A DNA stretch of 64,000 nt from Clostridium_F caseinilyticum (GCF_046127645.1 NZ_CP175919.1), one strand, 5' to 3'. Shown: positions 9,080 through 17,806, counted from the first letter of the stretch. Notes: generated by a model not told the origin, from the letters alone. A program made the numbers and translations.

Positions 9080-9619
9080 TTATTTTACCTTTTCTTCTTT
9101 TAATATTTCATATATAGTTTTTGAAGTAGTATCATTCATAGAGTAACCTAATAATGCTACTAATTCTTTTACTTCTTCCTCATTATTAGATTCTAGCTCT
9201 ATATAAGGGAAAGGACAAAAACTTTTATCATTAATATCTATTTCTACTAGAGTTTCTTTATATTTATAGCTTTCTCTAAATTTTGATATAGATTCTATTA
9301 ATTCTAATCCTAAAGCTTTAAAAATATTTTCTCCTTCTTTATAATCTAATATTTCAGTTTCATTTTCTTCCATAATTTTATACTTTTCTTGACTTATAAG
9401 TTTTTTTACAGTCATATAATAATGTTCTTCATTTCTAATAATATCTTTTATATATCTAATTCTTGCATATCCCTTATTTTTTAATAGCTTCTTATCAGAA
9501 AAATCATATATATTATTTATTTGATTTTCTTCTTTAACTTTTATTGTACCTAAACTTAATAATTTTTTTCTAATTTCTTCTACATTTATTTTTATTATTC
9601 TAGTTTCTATTTCTTTCAA
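9080..9619 (-). CDS. CYTH domain protein (class IV adenylate cyclase/thiamine-triphosphatase-like)
   Basis: The N-terminal KEIETRIIKINVEEIRKKL carries the ExExK-like element of CYTH domains. Charged strands typical of the tunnel fold follow, including YARIRYIK, YYMTVKK and TLVEIDI. Members bind triphosphorylated substrates with divalent metal; the exact substrate here cannot be told. I chose the TTG at 9619 because AGGAGTG lies six bases upstream; a GTG at 9628 overlaps that site. It is the first gene of the CYTH-DUF5685-DnaJ group. Confidence 0.85.
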   Translation of the reverse strand: MKEIETRIIKINVEEIRKKLLSLGTIKVKEENQINNIYDFSDKKLLKNKGYARIRYIKDIIRNEEHYYMTVKKLISQEKYKIMEENETEILDYKEGENIFKALGLELIESISKFRESYKYKETLVEIDINDKSFCPFPYIELESNNEEEVKELVALLGYSMNDTTSKTIYEILKEEKVK

Positions 9620-9628
9620 TAAAATCAC

Positions 9629-9926
9629 TCCTAATGGGGATAATTAAATGATGTCATTAAGTTAGTTTATATTAATATTGTACCATAATAGTTATAAAAA
9701 CAATTTAGAAGTATCTTAATTTTATATTAAAAATTTATTTGAATTATTAGAAATGAAACTAAAAGATAGGAGGTGATTATATAATAATGATTTAAGGGAT
9801 TATATAATAATGATTTTTGGAAAGAATAAAATTTTTATGTTAATATATTTGTTATAGAATTTTGAATTTATGTAGAGTTTGAAATATAATATATATGTTA
9901 AATAATGTAAATAAGGAGTGTTATTT
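9629..9926. other. divergent intergenic region
   Basis: About 300 bases separate the divergent CYTH and nucleoid-associated genes. The region holds an isolated AGGAGGTGA (9770-9776) with no ORF longer than two codons behind it, plus the short direct repeat listed separately. Promoters of both genes should lie here; I see no certain one. Confidence 0.4.
9775..9816 (+). repeat. 19-bp tandem direct repeat
   Basis: GATTATATAATAATGATTT occurs at 9775-9793 and again at 9798-9816. The first copy follows an AGGAGGT motif. Its meaning is unknown. Confidence 0.6.
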
Positions 9927-10964
9927 TTGGAATACATAAAAGAAGTAAATATTAATGAGGCTATAATACATATATTAGACAACAATAGTGAGGAACCTAT
10001 ATTAAATGAATATAAATTAAGACTAGACGATGAGATATATAAGTTTATTTTAAAGCATGTAGATAGATGTTTAAAGGATGAAGAATTGAAATATGCTGTT
10101 TTTAATGAAGAGAGAAATATAGTAAAAGAACTTTCCCAAGAATATTTAAATGGTCAAAATGATTTGTTGGATGTTTCTAAAGAATTGGCTAGACAACTAT
10201 TTATATTAATGAAGGGTAATGATAATATATCTTCTTGTGATTTAATGATAGTTTCTATATCTACAGAATATGGACCAATGTTAGCTATATTAAAGATGGA
10301 TTATGTTAAAAATTATATTCATGTAGTGGATATGGTAGAAGATAAAATAGGAATAGATATAGTACCAGAGTTTACAGGATTGCCTGCGAGTGCTCAAAAG
10401 ATACAAAAGTGTGCTTTTATAAAACCTATAAGAGAAGATCAAGAGTTCAATCTAATGGTTATAGATAAACAGAAAAAATCTAAAGATAAAGAAGAATATG
10501 GTTCAAATTATTTTATAAGTAAATATTTGGGCTGTAAGATAGTAGAGAATGAGAGAGATGCCACAAAAAATTTTGTGAAAGCTACAGAGAAGTGGGCTAA
10601 GTCTAATTTAAATGAAAATGCAGATACATCAGAAAAAATAATAAGAACAGTAAATAAGTTACTAAAAGAAGAAGACACTATAGATGTAAAAGAGGTTTCT
10701 AAAGATATATTTGGAGAAAATCCGGATATTAAATTAAATTATGAAGGCTTTATTTCACAGCAGGGAGTAAAAGATAAAGTATCTGTGGATAAAGAATGGG
10801 TAGATAAAAAATTTAAAAGAATAAGAATAAAAGTAGATAAAGATATTGATTTATATATAGATGAAGAGTCTTATCACGATGAATCAAGGTTCGAAGTAAA
10901 AAGAGTAGGGGATGGATCTGTAAATATAAAGATTAAAAATGTTTATAATTATATGCAAAAATAG
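9927..10964 (+). CDS. nucleoid-associated protein (NdpA/YejK-like family)
   Basis: The protein of 345 residues opens with MEYIKEVNINEAIIHILDN and contains LARQLFILMKGND, the ISTEYGPMLAILKMDY segment and the KFLGCKI-like SKYLGCKIVENERDATKNF, all typical of the 37-kDa nucleoid-associated NdpA family. Members associate with DNA, but their exact role is not settled. The start is TTG at 9927, six bases after AAGGAGTG; a GTG at 9918 overlaps the ribosome site. The gene stands alone and ends at a dispersed repeat with a terminator hairpin. Confidence 0.85.
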   Translation: MEYIKEVNINEAIIHILDNNSEEPILNEYKLRLDDEIYKFILKHVDRCLKDEELKYAVFNEERNIVKELSQEYLNGQNDLLDVSKELARQLFILMKGNDNISSCDLMIVSISTEYGPMLAILKMDYVKNYIHVVDMVEDKIGIDIVPEFTGLPASAQKIQKCAFIKPIREDQEFNLMVIDKQKKSKDKEEYGSNYFISKYLGCKIVENERDATKNFVKATEKWAKSNLNENADTSEKIIRTVNKLLKEEDTIDVKEVSKDIFGENPDIKLNYEGFISQQGVKDKVSVDKEWVDKKFKRIRIKVDKDIDLYIDEESYHDESRFEVKRVGDGSVNIKIKNVYNYMQK

Positions 10965-11012
10965 ATATTTGTGATTTAAGAATTAAAATTATATATGCAA
11001 TTAATAAGTAAA

Positions 11013-11125
11013 TTTTAAGCTTTAGTTTGAGTAAAAACTCCATCTAAAGCTTAAAATTTGTTATCTAGGCATAGCAGGCAGTAGTTCTTTATTTCTACTT
11101 TAAATAATATTTTGCTATTAGAATG
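11013..11125 (+). repeat. dispersed ~125-bp repeat, copy C (degenerate), with terminator hairpin
   Basis: The first part is a perfect stem TTTTAAGCTTTA/TAAAGCTTAAAA (11013-11056) enclosing GAG..CTC. The following bases align with the copies at 22100 and 60911. It lies between the convergent ndpA-like and fba genes and may terminate the former. Confidence 0.6.
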
Positions 11126-11152
11126 GTATTGATTATACAAATTAATGCCAAA

Positions 11153-11182
11153 AATAGTAGATAGATAAAATCTATCTACTAT
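11153..11182. terminator. terminator of fba (bidirectional)
   Basis: AATAGTAGATAGAT and ATCTATCTACTATT form a perfect stem just after the fba stop. Confidence 0.85.
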
Positions 11183-11215
11183 TATATCAATTATTTAGTG
11201 TGGTTTTTATGAGAT

Positions 11216-12142
11216 TTATTTTAAAGAATCAGTTGAACCTAAAACATTCTTTATTTTATCTTCAACGATTTTTTCTATTCTTGCTCTACCTTCACCTAAA
11301 TATTTTCTTGGGTCGAATTGTTTTGGATCTTCAGAAAGAACTTTTCTTATGCCAGCTGTCATAGCTAATCTTAAATCTGTATCCATGTTTATTTTACATA
11401 CTGCCATTGAAGATGCTTTTCTAAGCATATCAGCAGGAACTCCTTTAGCTCCTTTTATTTCCCCACCATATTTGTTACAAGTATCAACGGATTCTGGATC
11501 TACAGAAGATGCTCCGTGAAGAACTATTGGGAATCCAGGTAATTTGTTTTGAATATCTTCTAATATATCGAATCTTAATTGAGCTTCTCCAGCAAATTTG
11601 TAAGCACCGTGGCTTGTTCCTATAGCTATTGCTAAAGAATCAACTCCTGTTCTATTTACGAAATCTACAGCTTGTTCTGGATCAGTATAGATATGTACGT
11701 CACTTTGTACATCATCTTCTACTCCCGCTAATACTCCTAATTCAGCTTCAACTACAACACCGTGAGAATGGGCATATTCTACAACTTCTTTAGTCTTAGC
11801 TACATTTTCTTCATAATCATAATGAGAACCATCAAACATTACAGAAGTGAATCCGCTTTCTACAGCTAATTTTACAACATCTAAGCTAGGACCGTGATCT
11901 AAATGTAGAGCTACATCTATTCCAGTATCAGCTATAGCTGCATCTACCATTGCTTTTAAGTATTTAGGACCAGCATATTTTAAAGCTCCTGCAGATACTT
12001 GAAGTATAACAGCTGAATTTGAAACTTTAGCAGAGTTTACAACTCCTTGTAATATTTCCATATTGTTAATGTTGAATGCTCCTATAGCATATTTACCTTC
12101 ATAAGCTTTTTTAAACATTTCTTTAGTTGTTACTAATGCCAT
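11216..12142 (-). CDS. fba: class II fructose-1,6-bisphosphate aldolase
   Basis: The 308-residue zinc-dependent glycolytic enzyme splits fructose 1,6-bisphosphate to dihydroxyacetone phosphate and glyceraldehyde 3-phosphate. Visible family motifs are the metal-binding histidine and catalytic region ALHLDHGPS, the VEAELG segment, the metal ligands in AIGTSHGAYKF and LHGASS, and the phosphate-binding NMDTDLR. The start follows AAGGTGGAATTTTAA. Its leader contains overlapping hairpins (12181-12208), and a strong terminator follows. Confidence 0.96.
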   Translation of the reverse strand: MALVTTKEMFKKAYEGKYAIGAFNINNMEILQGVVNSAKVSNSAVILQVSAGALKYAGPKYLKAMVDAAIADTGIDVALHLDHGPSLDVVKLAVESGFTSVMFDGSHYDYEENVAKTKEVVEYAHSHGVVVEAELGVLAGVEDDVQSDVHIYTDPEQAVDFVNRTGVDSLAIAIGTSHGAYKFAGEAQLRFDILEDIQNKLPGFPIVLHGASSVDPESVDTCNKYGGEIKGAKGVPADMLRKASSMAVCKINMDTDLRLAMTAGIRKVLSEDPKQFDPRKYLGEGRARIEKIVEDKIKNVLGSTDSLK

Positions 12143-12180
12143 TTAAAATTCCACCTTCCAAAATAAATTTAAAAATAAAT

Positions 12181-12208
12181 ATAGGGACTAATTGAGTCCC
12201 TATGGGAC
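12181..12208 (-). promoter_or_regulatory. overlapping hairpins upstream of fba (possible attenuator or upstream-operon terminator)
   Basis: On the minus strand GTCCC-ATA-GGGAC and ATAGGGACT-CAATT-AGTCCCTAT share the central GGGAC, so the two hairpins exclude each other. The second is followed by a weak U-rich stretch. It could be a regulated attenuator of fba or simply the terminator of the DUF421/DUF4363 genes. Confidence 0.4.
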
Positions 12209-12365
12209 TTTTGTTTCATAACTATAATTATATTATAAATTATTACTTAGATATTTTCCACAATTTAATTATAATTCATTTATATATTTTTTAAAAGTAT
12301 AGTAAATGAATTGTGAGTAACATATATCACATTAGTATATGCTTATATATTAAAACATACTAATA

Positions 12366-12749
12366 TTATAGTATATTTTCTATATTTATTTTTTCCATCT
12401 TCACAATATGTTCTAATAAAAACTTAACCACATGGATAGAAGCTAATGATTCATCTTCATTTTTACATTTTACATATTGAGTAAGTTTCCATAGTTCATT
12501 ATTTATATTATCTATTTCAGAATGATTTATAACTATAGAAATAACAAAATGCTTGTTTTGCCAACCATCGAACAGCTCTAAGGATTTATCGTATGCTTTT
12601 TCCCATGAATTAGATGTAACTAATTCTTCTAGTTCATTACATTGATTTATGAATACTTTACAAGTACTATTTAGTTTAAATGAGTAATTAACAAGAATGA
12701 AAATTAAAATTAAAAATAATATAAAAGATGTTACGCTTCTTTTGATAAT
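12366..12749 (-). CDS. DUF4363 family protein lacking a canonical start codon
   Basis: A 127-codon frame on the minus strand has an N-terminal membrane anchor (FILFLILIFILVNYSF) and a helical extracellular part with WEKAYDKSLELFDGWQ and INHSEIDNINNELWKL. It resembles DUF4363, a family often found beside DUF421 genes, as here. The frame has no ATG, GTG or TTG: AGGTG is followed by ATT (12749) and ATC (12746). An ATG at the ATC position would have ideal spacing. It is either translated from a rare start or has lost its start. Stop is at 12366-12368. Confidence 0.65.
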   Translation of the reverse strand: MIKRSVTSFILFLILIFILVNYSFKLNSTCKVFINQCNELEELVTSNSWEKAYDKSLELFDGWQNKHFVISIVINHSEIDNINNELWKLTQYVKCKNEDESLASIHVVKFLLEHIVKMEKINIENIL

Positions 12750-12766
12750 ATCACCTACTTATAATC

Positions 12767-13435
12767 TTATTTTTTTTGATAATATAAATTACCCTTAGAA
12801 TTTAAAATAGCTATTAATAGCTCATCATAAGATTTAATATTATCTTTTTTTAATTGATTTTTTAACCAATCTTCATCTCTTTTTATTAACTTTAAATTTT
12901 TTTTATTGACCTTCCCATCTAATATTAATGTTATAGGCAATTTTTCCTGAGTGGTTTGTAAAAATAAATCTTTTTTAGTAACAGGAGATTCTTCGGTTTT
13001 AGGAATTATAGATAATTGTCCACTAGTTTCTAATATTGCATATTCTATATTTTCTAAATCATAATATCCTTGAAGTCTTAGTTCTTCCATCATATCGTTA
13101 ATATTAAATCTTTGGTTTTTTAATTCATCAAAGTTAATTTTACCATCTTCTATTAATAGACTAGGTTCTCCATTAATTAAGCTTCTTATTTTTTCACTCT
13201 TAAGTTGTATAAGAGAAAGTATATTTTGAAGTATTAAAAGAGTTAGTATAGGAACTATTCCATGTAATAAGGGTATACGTGAATCTTGCATAGGTAGAGA
13301 GGCTAACTCTGATATCATTATGGTTATAGCTAATTCAAAAGGTTCCAATTCACCTATTTGTTTTTTGCCCATCAATCTCATAGATAAAATAACTAAAAGA
13401 TATAAAATTATAGTTCTAATTAAGACTATAAACAT
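12767..13435 (-). CDS. DUF421 membrane protein (YetF/YcaP-like)
   Basis: Two or three N-terminal membrane helices (MFIVLIRTIILYLLVILSMR; LLHGIVPILTLLILQNIL) carry the conserved RLMGKKQIGELEPFELAITI segment of DUF421. The cytoplasmic domain contains EGEPS-like NGEPSLLIEDGKI and the EELRLQGYYDLENIEYAILET stretch. B. subtilis YetF relatives occur in spores and the membrane, but molecular function is unclear. The start follows AAGGAGGTTTACAT. It lies directly upstream of the DUF4363 frame, with an intergenic gap of about 20 bases. Confidence 0.92.
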   Translation of the reverse strand: MFIVLIRTIILYLLVILSMRLMGKKQIGELEPFELAITIMISELASLPMQDSRIPLLHGIVPILTLLILQNILSLIQLKSEKIRSLINGEPSLLIEDGKINFDELKNQRFNINDMMEELRLQGYYDLENIEYAILETSGQLSIIPKTEESPVTKKDLFLQTTQEKLPITLILDGKVNKKNLKLIKRDEDWLKNQLKKDNIKSYDELLIAILNSKGNLYYQKK

Positions 13436-13558
13436 ATGTAAACCTCCTTATAATCATATTGTGGCAATTTTAAATAAAAATATGAATGAATATGGGTAAC
13501 AAAATATAATAAATTGAATTATAATAATATTACAGCCTAAAATAAGGAGATGAATGGA

Positions 13559-15217
13559 ATGGAAGAATTAAAGCTGGATATACCTAATGGTAGTAATATT
13601 CTAGTATCTGGAGATAAAACTTTGTATGATATAGTAAAAGTAAATAAATTAGAAAATAATATACCTATTGTTTTAGGAAAAATAGATAAAGAATATTATG
13701 AATTAACTTCCAAAGTAAAAAAGGAAGGGAAATTCATCCCTGTAGATATAACAGATGAAATAGGATTGAGAACTTATGTTAGAACTTTACAATTTATTTT
13801 TATAAAAGCAGTTTTAGATTTATATCCTGAATCTACTGTTATTATAGAACATTCTTTAGGCAAAGGATTGTATGGTGAGATTCATAAGAAATTAGCATTA
13901 AATAAAAATGATATATTAAAGATAAAAAATAAAATGAATGAAATAATAGATAAAGATATAAAGATTAATAAAATTTCAATTAAAAAAGAAGAAGCTATAA
14001 ATATATTTAAAGAGTACAAAATGAAAGATAAGGTTAGGCTTTTAAATCATATTCCACAGGAAGAAGTTAAATTATATGAATTAGGTGGAAGATATGATTA
14101 TTTTTATGGGCCTATGGCATATTCAACAGGAGCAATTAAGAATTTTGATATCATGTATTATGAGCCAGGATTTATATTAAGATATCCTAGAGAAAAAGAT
14201 CCTTTTACTATACCGGAATTTATTGAATACAAAAAGCTTACGAAAATATTTAGAGAAACAGAAAAATGGGGAAAAATATTAGACGTAGGAGATGTAGGTG
14301 CATTAAATGATAAAGTTTTATATGGTGAGATAAAAGATATAATAAGAGTATCAGAAGCTTTGCATGAAAAGAAAATAGCAAATATAGCAGATATGATATA
14401 TGAGAAAGAAAACATAAAGATGGTACTTATATCAGGACCTTCATCATCAGGAAAAACTACTTTTGCTAATAGATTAGGAATTCAGCTAAGAGTTAATGGA
14501 TTAATTCCTGTACCTATTTCATTGGATAACTATTTTGTAAATAGAGAGGACACTCCAAAAGATGAAAATGGAGATTATGATTTTGAATCTATTGATGCTT
14601 TAGATATAGACTTATTTAATGAAGATTTAAAACATATATTAAATGGAGAAGAAGTTAAAATACCTACTTTCAATTTTAAAAAAGGCAAAAGAGAATATAA
14701 TGGTAAAAACATAAAACTTCCTAAAAATGGCATACTTATTGTAGAAGGAATACATGGACTAAATCCAGTATTGACAAAAAAAATACCTGATAAAAATAAG
14801 TTTAAAATATATATAAGTGCATTAACTCAATTAAATATAGATAATCATAATAGAGTATCTACAACTGATGTAAGAATAATAAGAAGACTAGTTAGAGATT
14901 ATCTATCAAGGGGTTATGGTGGAGAAGAAACATTAAAAATGTGGCCATCTATAAAAAGAGGAGAAGACGGAAATATATTTGTATTCCAAGAAAATGCAGA
15001 TGTAATGTTTAATTCTACAATAGTTTATGAACTTTGCATATTAAAAAAATATGCTATTGCAGAACTTGATAAAATAGATAAAAACAGTAGTGTTCACTAT
15101 GAAGCAACCAGATTAAAAAGTTTTTTAAACTTTTTCAAAGAAGTGGACATGAGTTTAGTTCCAGATAATTCTATATTACGAGAATTCATAGGTGGAAGCT
15201 GTTTTTACGAATATTAA
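13559..15217 (+). CDS. uridine-kinase-like nucleoside kinase with N-terminal TGS-like/ThrRS-like region
   Basis: The first 250 residues resemble the N-terminal part of threonyl-tRNA synthetases (TGS and second additional domain), with HSLGKGLYGEIHKK and GGRYDYFYGPM. The C-terminal half is a P-loop kinase of the uridine kinase/phosphoribulokinase superfamily with ISGPSSSGKTTFANRL (about residue 295), the substrate Asp region SLDNYFVNREDTP and VEGIHGLNP. Such fused kinases are common in clostridia; the true substrate is not established. The ATG at 13559 lies 9 bases after AAGGAG; the ATG at 13550 is too close. Confidence 0.85.
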   Translation: MEELKLDIPNGSNILVSGDKTLYDIVKVNKLENNIPIVLGKIDKEYYELTSKVKKEGKFIPVDITDEIGLRTYVRTLQFIFIKAVLDLYPESTVIIEHSLGKGLYGEIHKKLALNKNDILKIKNKMNEIIDKDIKINKISIKKEEAINIFKEYKMKDKVRLLNHIPQEEVKLYELGGRYDYFYGPMAYSTGAIKNFDIMYYEPGFILRYPREKDPFTIPEFIEYKKLTKIFRETEKWGKILDVGDVGALNDKVLYGEIKDIIRVSEALHEKKIANIADMIYEKENIKMVLISGPSSSGKTTFANRLGIQLRVNGLIPVPISLDNYFVNREDTPKDENGDYDFESIDALDIDLFNEDLKHILNGEEVKIPTFNFKKGKREYNGKNIKLPKNGILIVEGIHGLNPVLTKKIPDKNKFKIYISALTQLNIDNHNRVSTTDVRIIRRLVRDYLSRGYGGEETLKMWPSIKRGEDGNIFVFQENADVMFNSTIVYELCILKKYAIAELDKIDKNSSVHYEATRLKSFLNFFKEVDMSLVPDNSILREFIGGSCFYEY

Positions 15218-15228
15218 GGATTATGCCA

Positions 15229-15448
15229 CCATTGGTTTAAAAAAGGGATATATGGTTTAAAGGCAGCTCACTTCAATAAGAGATTCTAATTTGTTTTTTC
15301 TTAAAATATATGGTTCCAAATTGTAACTCGCTGAACGCTCGAACAACAATTTGGAACACACATATATTTTGAAAAAATAAATAAGAATCTCTAATTTTGT
15401 CCAAATGCCTTTTATACCACATATTCACATTTTTTAAACCAATGGAAG
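15229..15448. repeat. long imperfect palindrome P1 (about 220 bp)
   Basis: CCATTGGTTTAAAAAAGGGA at the left is matched by the reverse complement of the right end (CCAATGG). Nested inside are AGAGATTCT..AGAATCTCT arms and an apical perfect 12-bp stem GTTCCAAATTGT/ACAATTTGGAAC. It begins 12 bases after the kinase stop codon. Confidence 0.75.
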
Positions 15449-16084
15449 ATAAGATAACTCTTTAAATATAATTTTTGTGAATAGAATATGCACTAAAGAA
15501 GATTTCGCTCCACTTTGTTAGTTAAAGTTAACAATTATATCCTTACAAACATGTTGAAATTTTCAATTATCTATATTCTTTTCAGTAAGGCTTTTATAAA
15601 ATTTTCGTTAGAAAATTAATACGTAGCATGTCAATGAAATATATCTTTATAATATTCTTATAAATTAAATTTACACTAAACCACATTTGCGTTAGCAAAC
15701 AAATTTAATCTAATAAATCTAATAAACTTAATAATTTCTACTGTATATAAAGTTACTAAGATTAGTGTATAAATACATTATTTATAGTTGTAAATTTCTG
15801 ATAAAAAGTATTTTCACATTATAATATATAAGAATTTTTCTCATATATTTAAGAAAAACCTTCTGGCTACGCCAATTATTGTGAATAAAATTAATGCTTT
15901 TTTACATAGAAATATAAATTAATTACTATAGCAAGTCTACGACTGCGCTATCGCTCTTTTAGCCATTTACATATGAAGTTTAGATATAATTTTTAAATTT
16001 GCAAATAACTTAACAAGAATATTATAATTAAAGGTTTTGTGTAAAGAATTGGAACAAAATTATCCTTTAGTCGGTTTTGTCTCT
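15449..16084. other. AT-rich non-coding region with many inverted repeats
   Basis: No plausible gene is seen. The stretch is very AT-rich, with islands of higher GC that resemble hairpin tips, for example AATTTTC-GTTA-GAAAATT (near 15600), a CTGGCTACGCCA hairpin (near 15870) and CGACTGCGCTATCGCTC (near 15940). The CTGGCTACGCCA tip resembles CTGGCTTCACCAT in the element at 3146-3420. Confidence 0.45.
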
Positions 16085-16370
16085 CGTCAGAAATTATAAT
16101 AATATCTTTTAAAGGTATTAAAATAATAAATACTTTTAGAGAAAATAGATATCTAGAAAAATAATAAGAATATTTTATTTGTGAACTAATATTTAAGCGT
16201 AAAGTAAACAGGACGTTTACTTAGCTCTTGTTGCCACAGGACGTGGCATTAGAGCGTTAGTTTAAATATTAGGACACAAATATTAGTATTCTTTATTTTT
16301 ATAGCTATCTATTAAGCAAAAGTATTTATTGTTTTAATTCTCAACACTTAAAGATTGTTAAGTCGTAATT
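16085..16370. repeat. long imperfect palindrome P4 with two AGGAC-loop hairpins
   Basis: The left arm (16120-16195) and the reverse complement of the right arm (16263-16336) agree over about 75 bases with few mismatches; weaker pairing extends outward. The apex holds GTAAAC-AGGAC-GTTTAC (16204-16220) and TGCCAC-AGGAC-GTGGCA (16232-16248). The latter is enclosed by a GCTCT/AGAGC stem. Confidence 0.75.
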
Positions 16371-16482
16371 TCCTTATATTGCTTTAGTAACAAGTTTATT
16401 AGGTAAGAATAAGATGAATATAAATAAAGATATTTTTAAACATACTGTGAAAATTAACAAATAAGTTAAAGAGGTGAAAAAA

Positions 16483-16644
16483 ATGGAGATACTTTATCCA
16501 GATGAATATTTTTTAGATTTGTTAGAAGAAGATTTATATAATTTTAATAAAGAAAGTGATGATTACTTAACAGCAAATATGTGTTTAGATTCAAATATAT
16601 ATGAGTTGAATGGGGAATATTTAAAAAGTATAAAAAAGATTTAA
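16483..16644 (+). CDS. small acidic protein, 53 residues, unknown
   Basis: An ATG follows AGAGGTGAAAAAA at good spacing. The frame runs 53 codons (MEILYPDEYFLDLLEEDLYN at the start) and ends just before a strong terminator, the layout of a real small gene. The product is acidic, with no membrane segment or motif I know. It sits between the palindrome region and the convergent pssA. Confidence 0.6.
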   Translation: MEILYPDEYFLDLLEEDLYNFNKESDDYLTANMCLDSNIYELNGEYLKSIKKI

Positions 16645-16647
16645 TAT

Positions 16648-16675
16648 AAAAAATCGTGGTAACCCACGATTTTTT
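16648..16675. terminator. bidirectional terminator
   Basis: AAAAAATCGTGG-TAA-CCCACGATTTTTT is a perfect stem with A and U tracts on both sides, serving the small ORF and the convergent pssA. Confidence 0.93.
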
Positions 16676-17195
16676 AGAATTTCTTTAATTTTACATTACT
16701 AACCATAAGGTAAGATAATGTTATTATTAAAACTACAGTTAAGCTTAAAGATCCCATTCTATTTAGGCTAATTAAAGAATATAAAGCCATGAACATACCA
16801 GCTAAAGTTATTGGTATACCAGAAAAGGAACCATCAAATTCAGTAATATTATATCTAGCAAGTCTGTAGGCCCCAGCTATAGGGAACATTAATACCAATA
16901 AATAACCTAATATTCCTAGATTGCTAAAATTATAAATATGAAAAGTCAATATAGAAGGTGCTACACCAAAAGAAACTAAATCAGCTAAAGAATCTAATTC
17001 TTTACCAATAGGACTATCAACTTTTAAAAACCTAGCAACTCTTCCATCATATCTATCCATTAAACCTGCAATTAGTATAAATAAACCAGCCCATTTATAA
17101 TTTTGTTGAAATGTCATCATTAAGGACATAACTCCACAACCTAAGTTTCCTAAAGTAAAAGCATTTGGTACGGCACTTTTTGCTATTTTTGCCAT
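16674..17195 (-). CDS. pssA: CDP-diacylglycerol-serine O-phosphatidyltransferase
   Basis: This integral membrane enzyme of 173 residues makes phosphatidylserine from CDP-diacylglycerol and serine. The CDP-alcohol phosphotransferase signature DGxxARxxxxxxxxGxxxDxxxD is visible within DRYDGRVARFLKVDSPIG and continues through ELDSLADLVSFG. The start PNAFTLGNLGCGVMSLM is typical of PssA. It has about five membrane helices. The ATG follows TAGGAGTGATAATAT. It is divergent from the CBS-domain gene. Confidence 0.93.
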   Translation of the reverse strand: MAKIAKSAVPNAFTLGNLGCGVMSLMMTFQQNYKWAGLFILIAGLMDRYDGRVARFLKVDSPIGKELDSLADLVSFGVAPSILTFHIYNFSNLGILGYLLVLMFPIAGAYRLARYNITEFDGSFSGIPITLAGMFMALYSLISLNRMGSLSLTVVLIITLSYLMVSNVKLKKF

Positions 17196-17381
17196 TATAT
17201 TATCACTCCTAAAAAAATATAATTCCTATTAATTGAAATATATAATATTATACAACATTTTGCAAATATATTTAAGCTATAAATGGAATTAAATATAAAA
17301 AATAATAATTAATTAAGAAATTCATAATAATTTTTAAATAAAAAATAGGTATGTGGATAAACTATTTTTGGAGGTGTTATT

Positions 17382-17798
17382 ATGAAAGTTATGGATGTTA
17401 TGACTCAAAATGTTGCAACAGTAAATAGAAATGATTCAGTAGAAAAGGCAGCAGAGCTTATGAATGAATATAATGTTGGATCTATACCTATTTGTGACAA
17501 TAATAAAGTGGTTGGAGTTATTACAGATAGAGATATAGCTTTAAGATCTGTAGCAAAAGGATCAAATAATAATATTAAAGTCGGAGATATTATGACATCT
17601 AATCCTGTTGTAGCTAATAAAGATATGGATATACATGATGCAGCTAGAATAATGAGTGAAAGACAAATAAGAAGATTACCCGTAGAGGACAATGAAAATA
17701 TAATAGGTATAGTTTCTTTAGGAGATATAGCTATAGAGCCTAAGCATGAAGATGAAGCACAAAAAGCTTTAAGTGGAATTTCAGAGCAGAATAATTAG
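17382..17798 (+). CDS. tandem CBS-domain protein
   Basis: The 138-residue protein is two CBS domains: MKVMDVMTQNVATVNRNDSV and VGDIMTSNPVVANKDMDI begin them, each ending in a DRDIA- or LGDIA-type motif. Such pairs (Bateman modules) bind adenosyl ligands such as AMP or ATP and usually regulate other proteins; the partner is not evident. The ATG follows TTTTTGGAGGTGTTATT. A terminator hairpin follows at 17807-17840. Confidence 0.9.
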   Translation: MKVMDVMTQNVATVNRNDSVEKAAELMNEYNVGSIPICDNNKVVGVITDRDIALRSVAKGSNNNIKVGDIMTSNPVVANKDMDIHDAARIMSERQIRRLPVEDNENIIGIVSLGDIAIEPKHEDEAQKALSGISEQNN

Positions 17799-17806
17799 TT
17801 TAAAAT

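Noticed and set aside
9800..9985. 61-codon minus-strand frame across the start of the nucleoid-associated gene
   Set aside because: It lacks a ribosome site and resembles random AT-rich translation.
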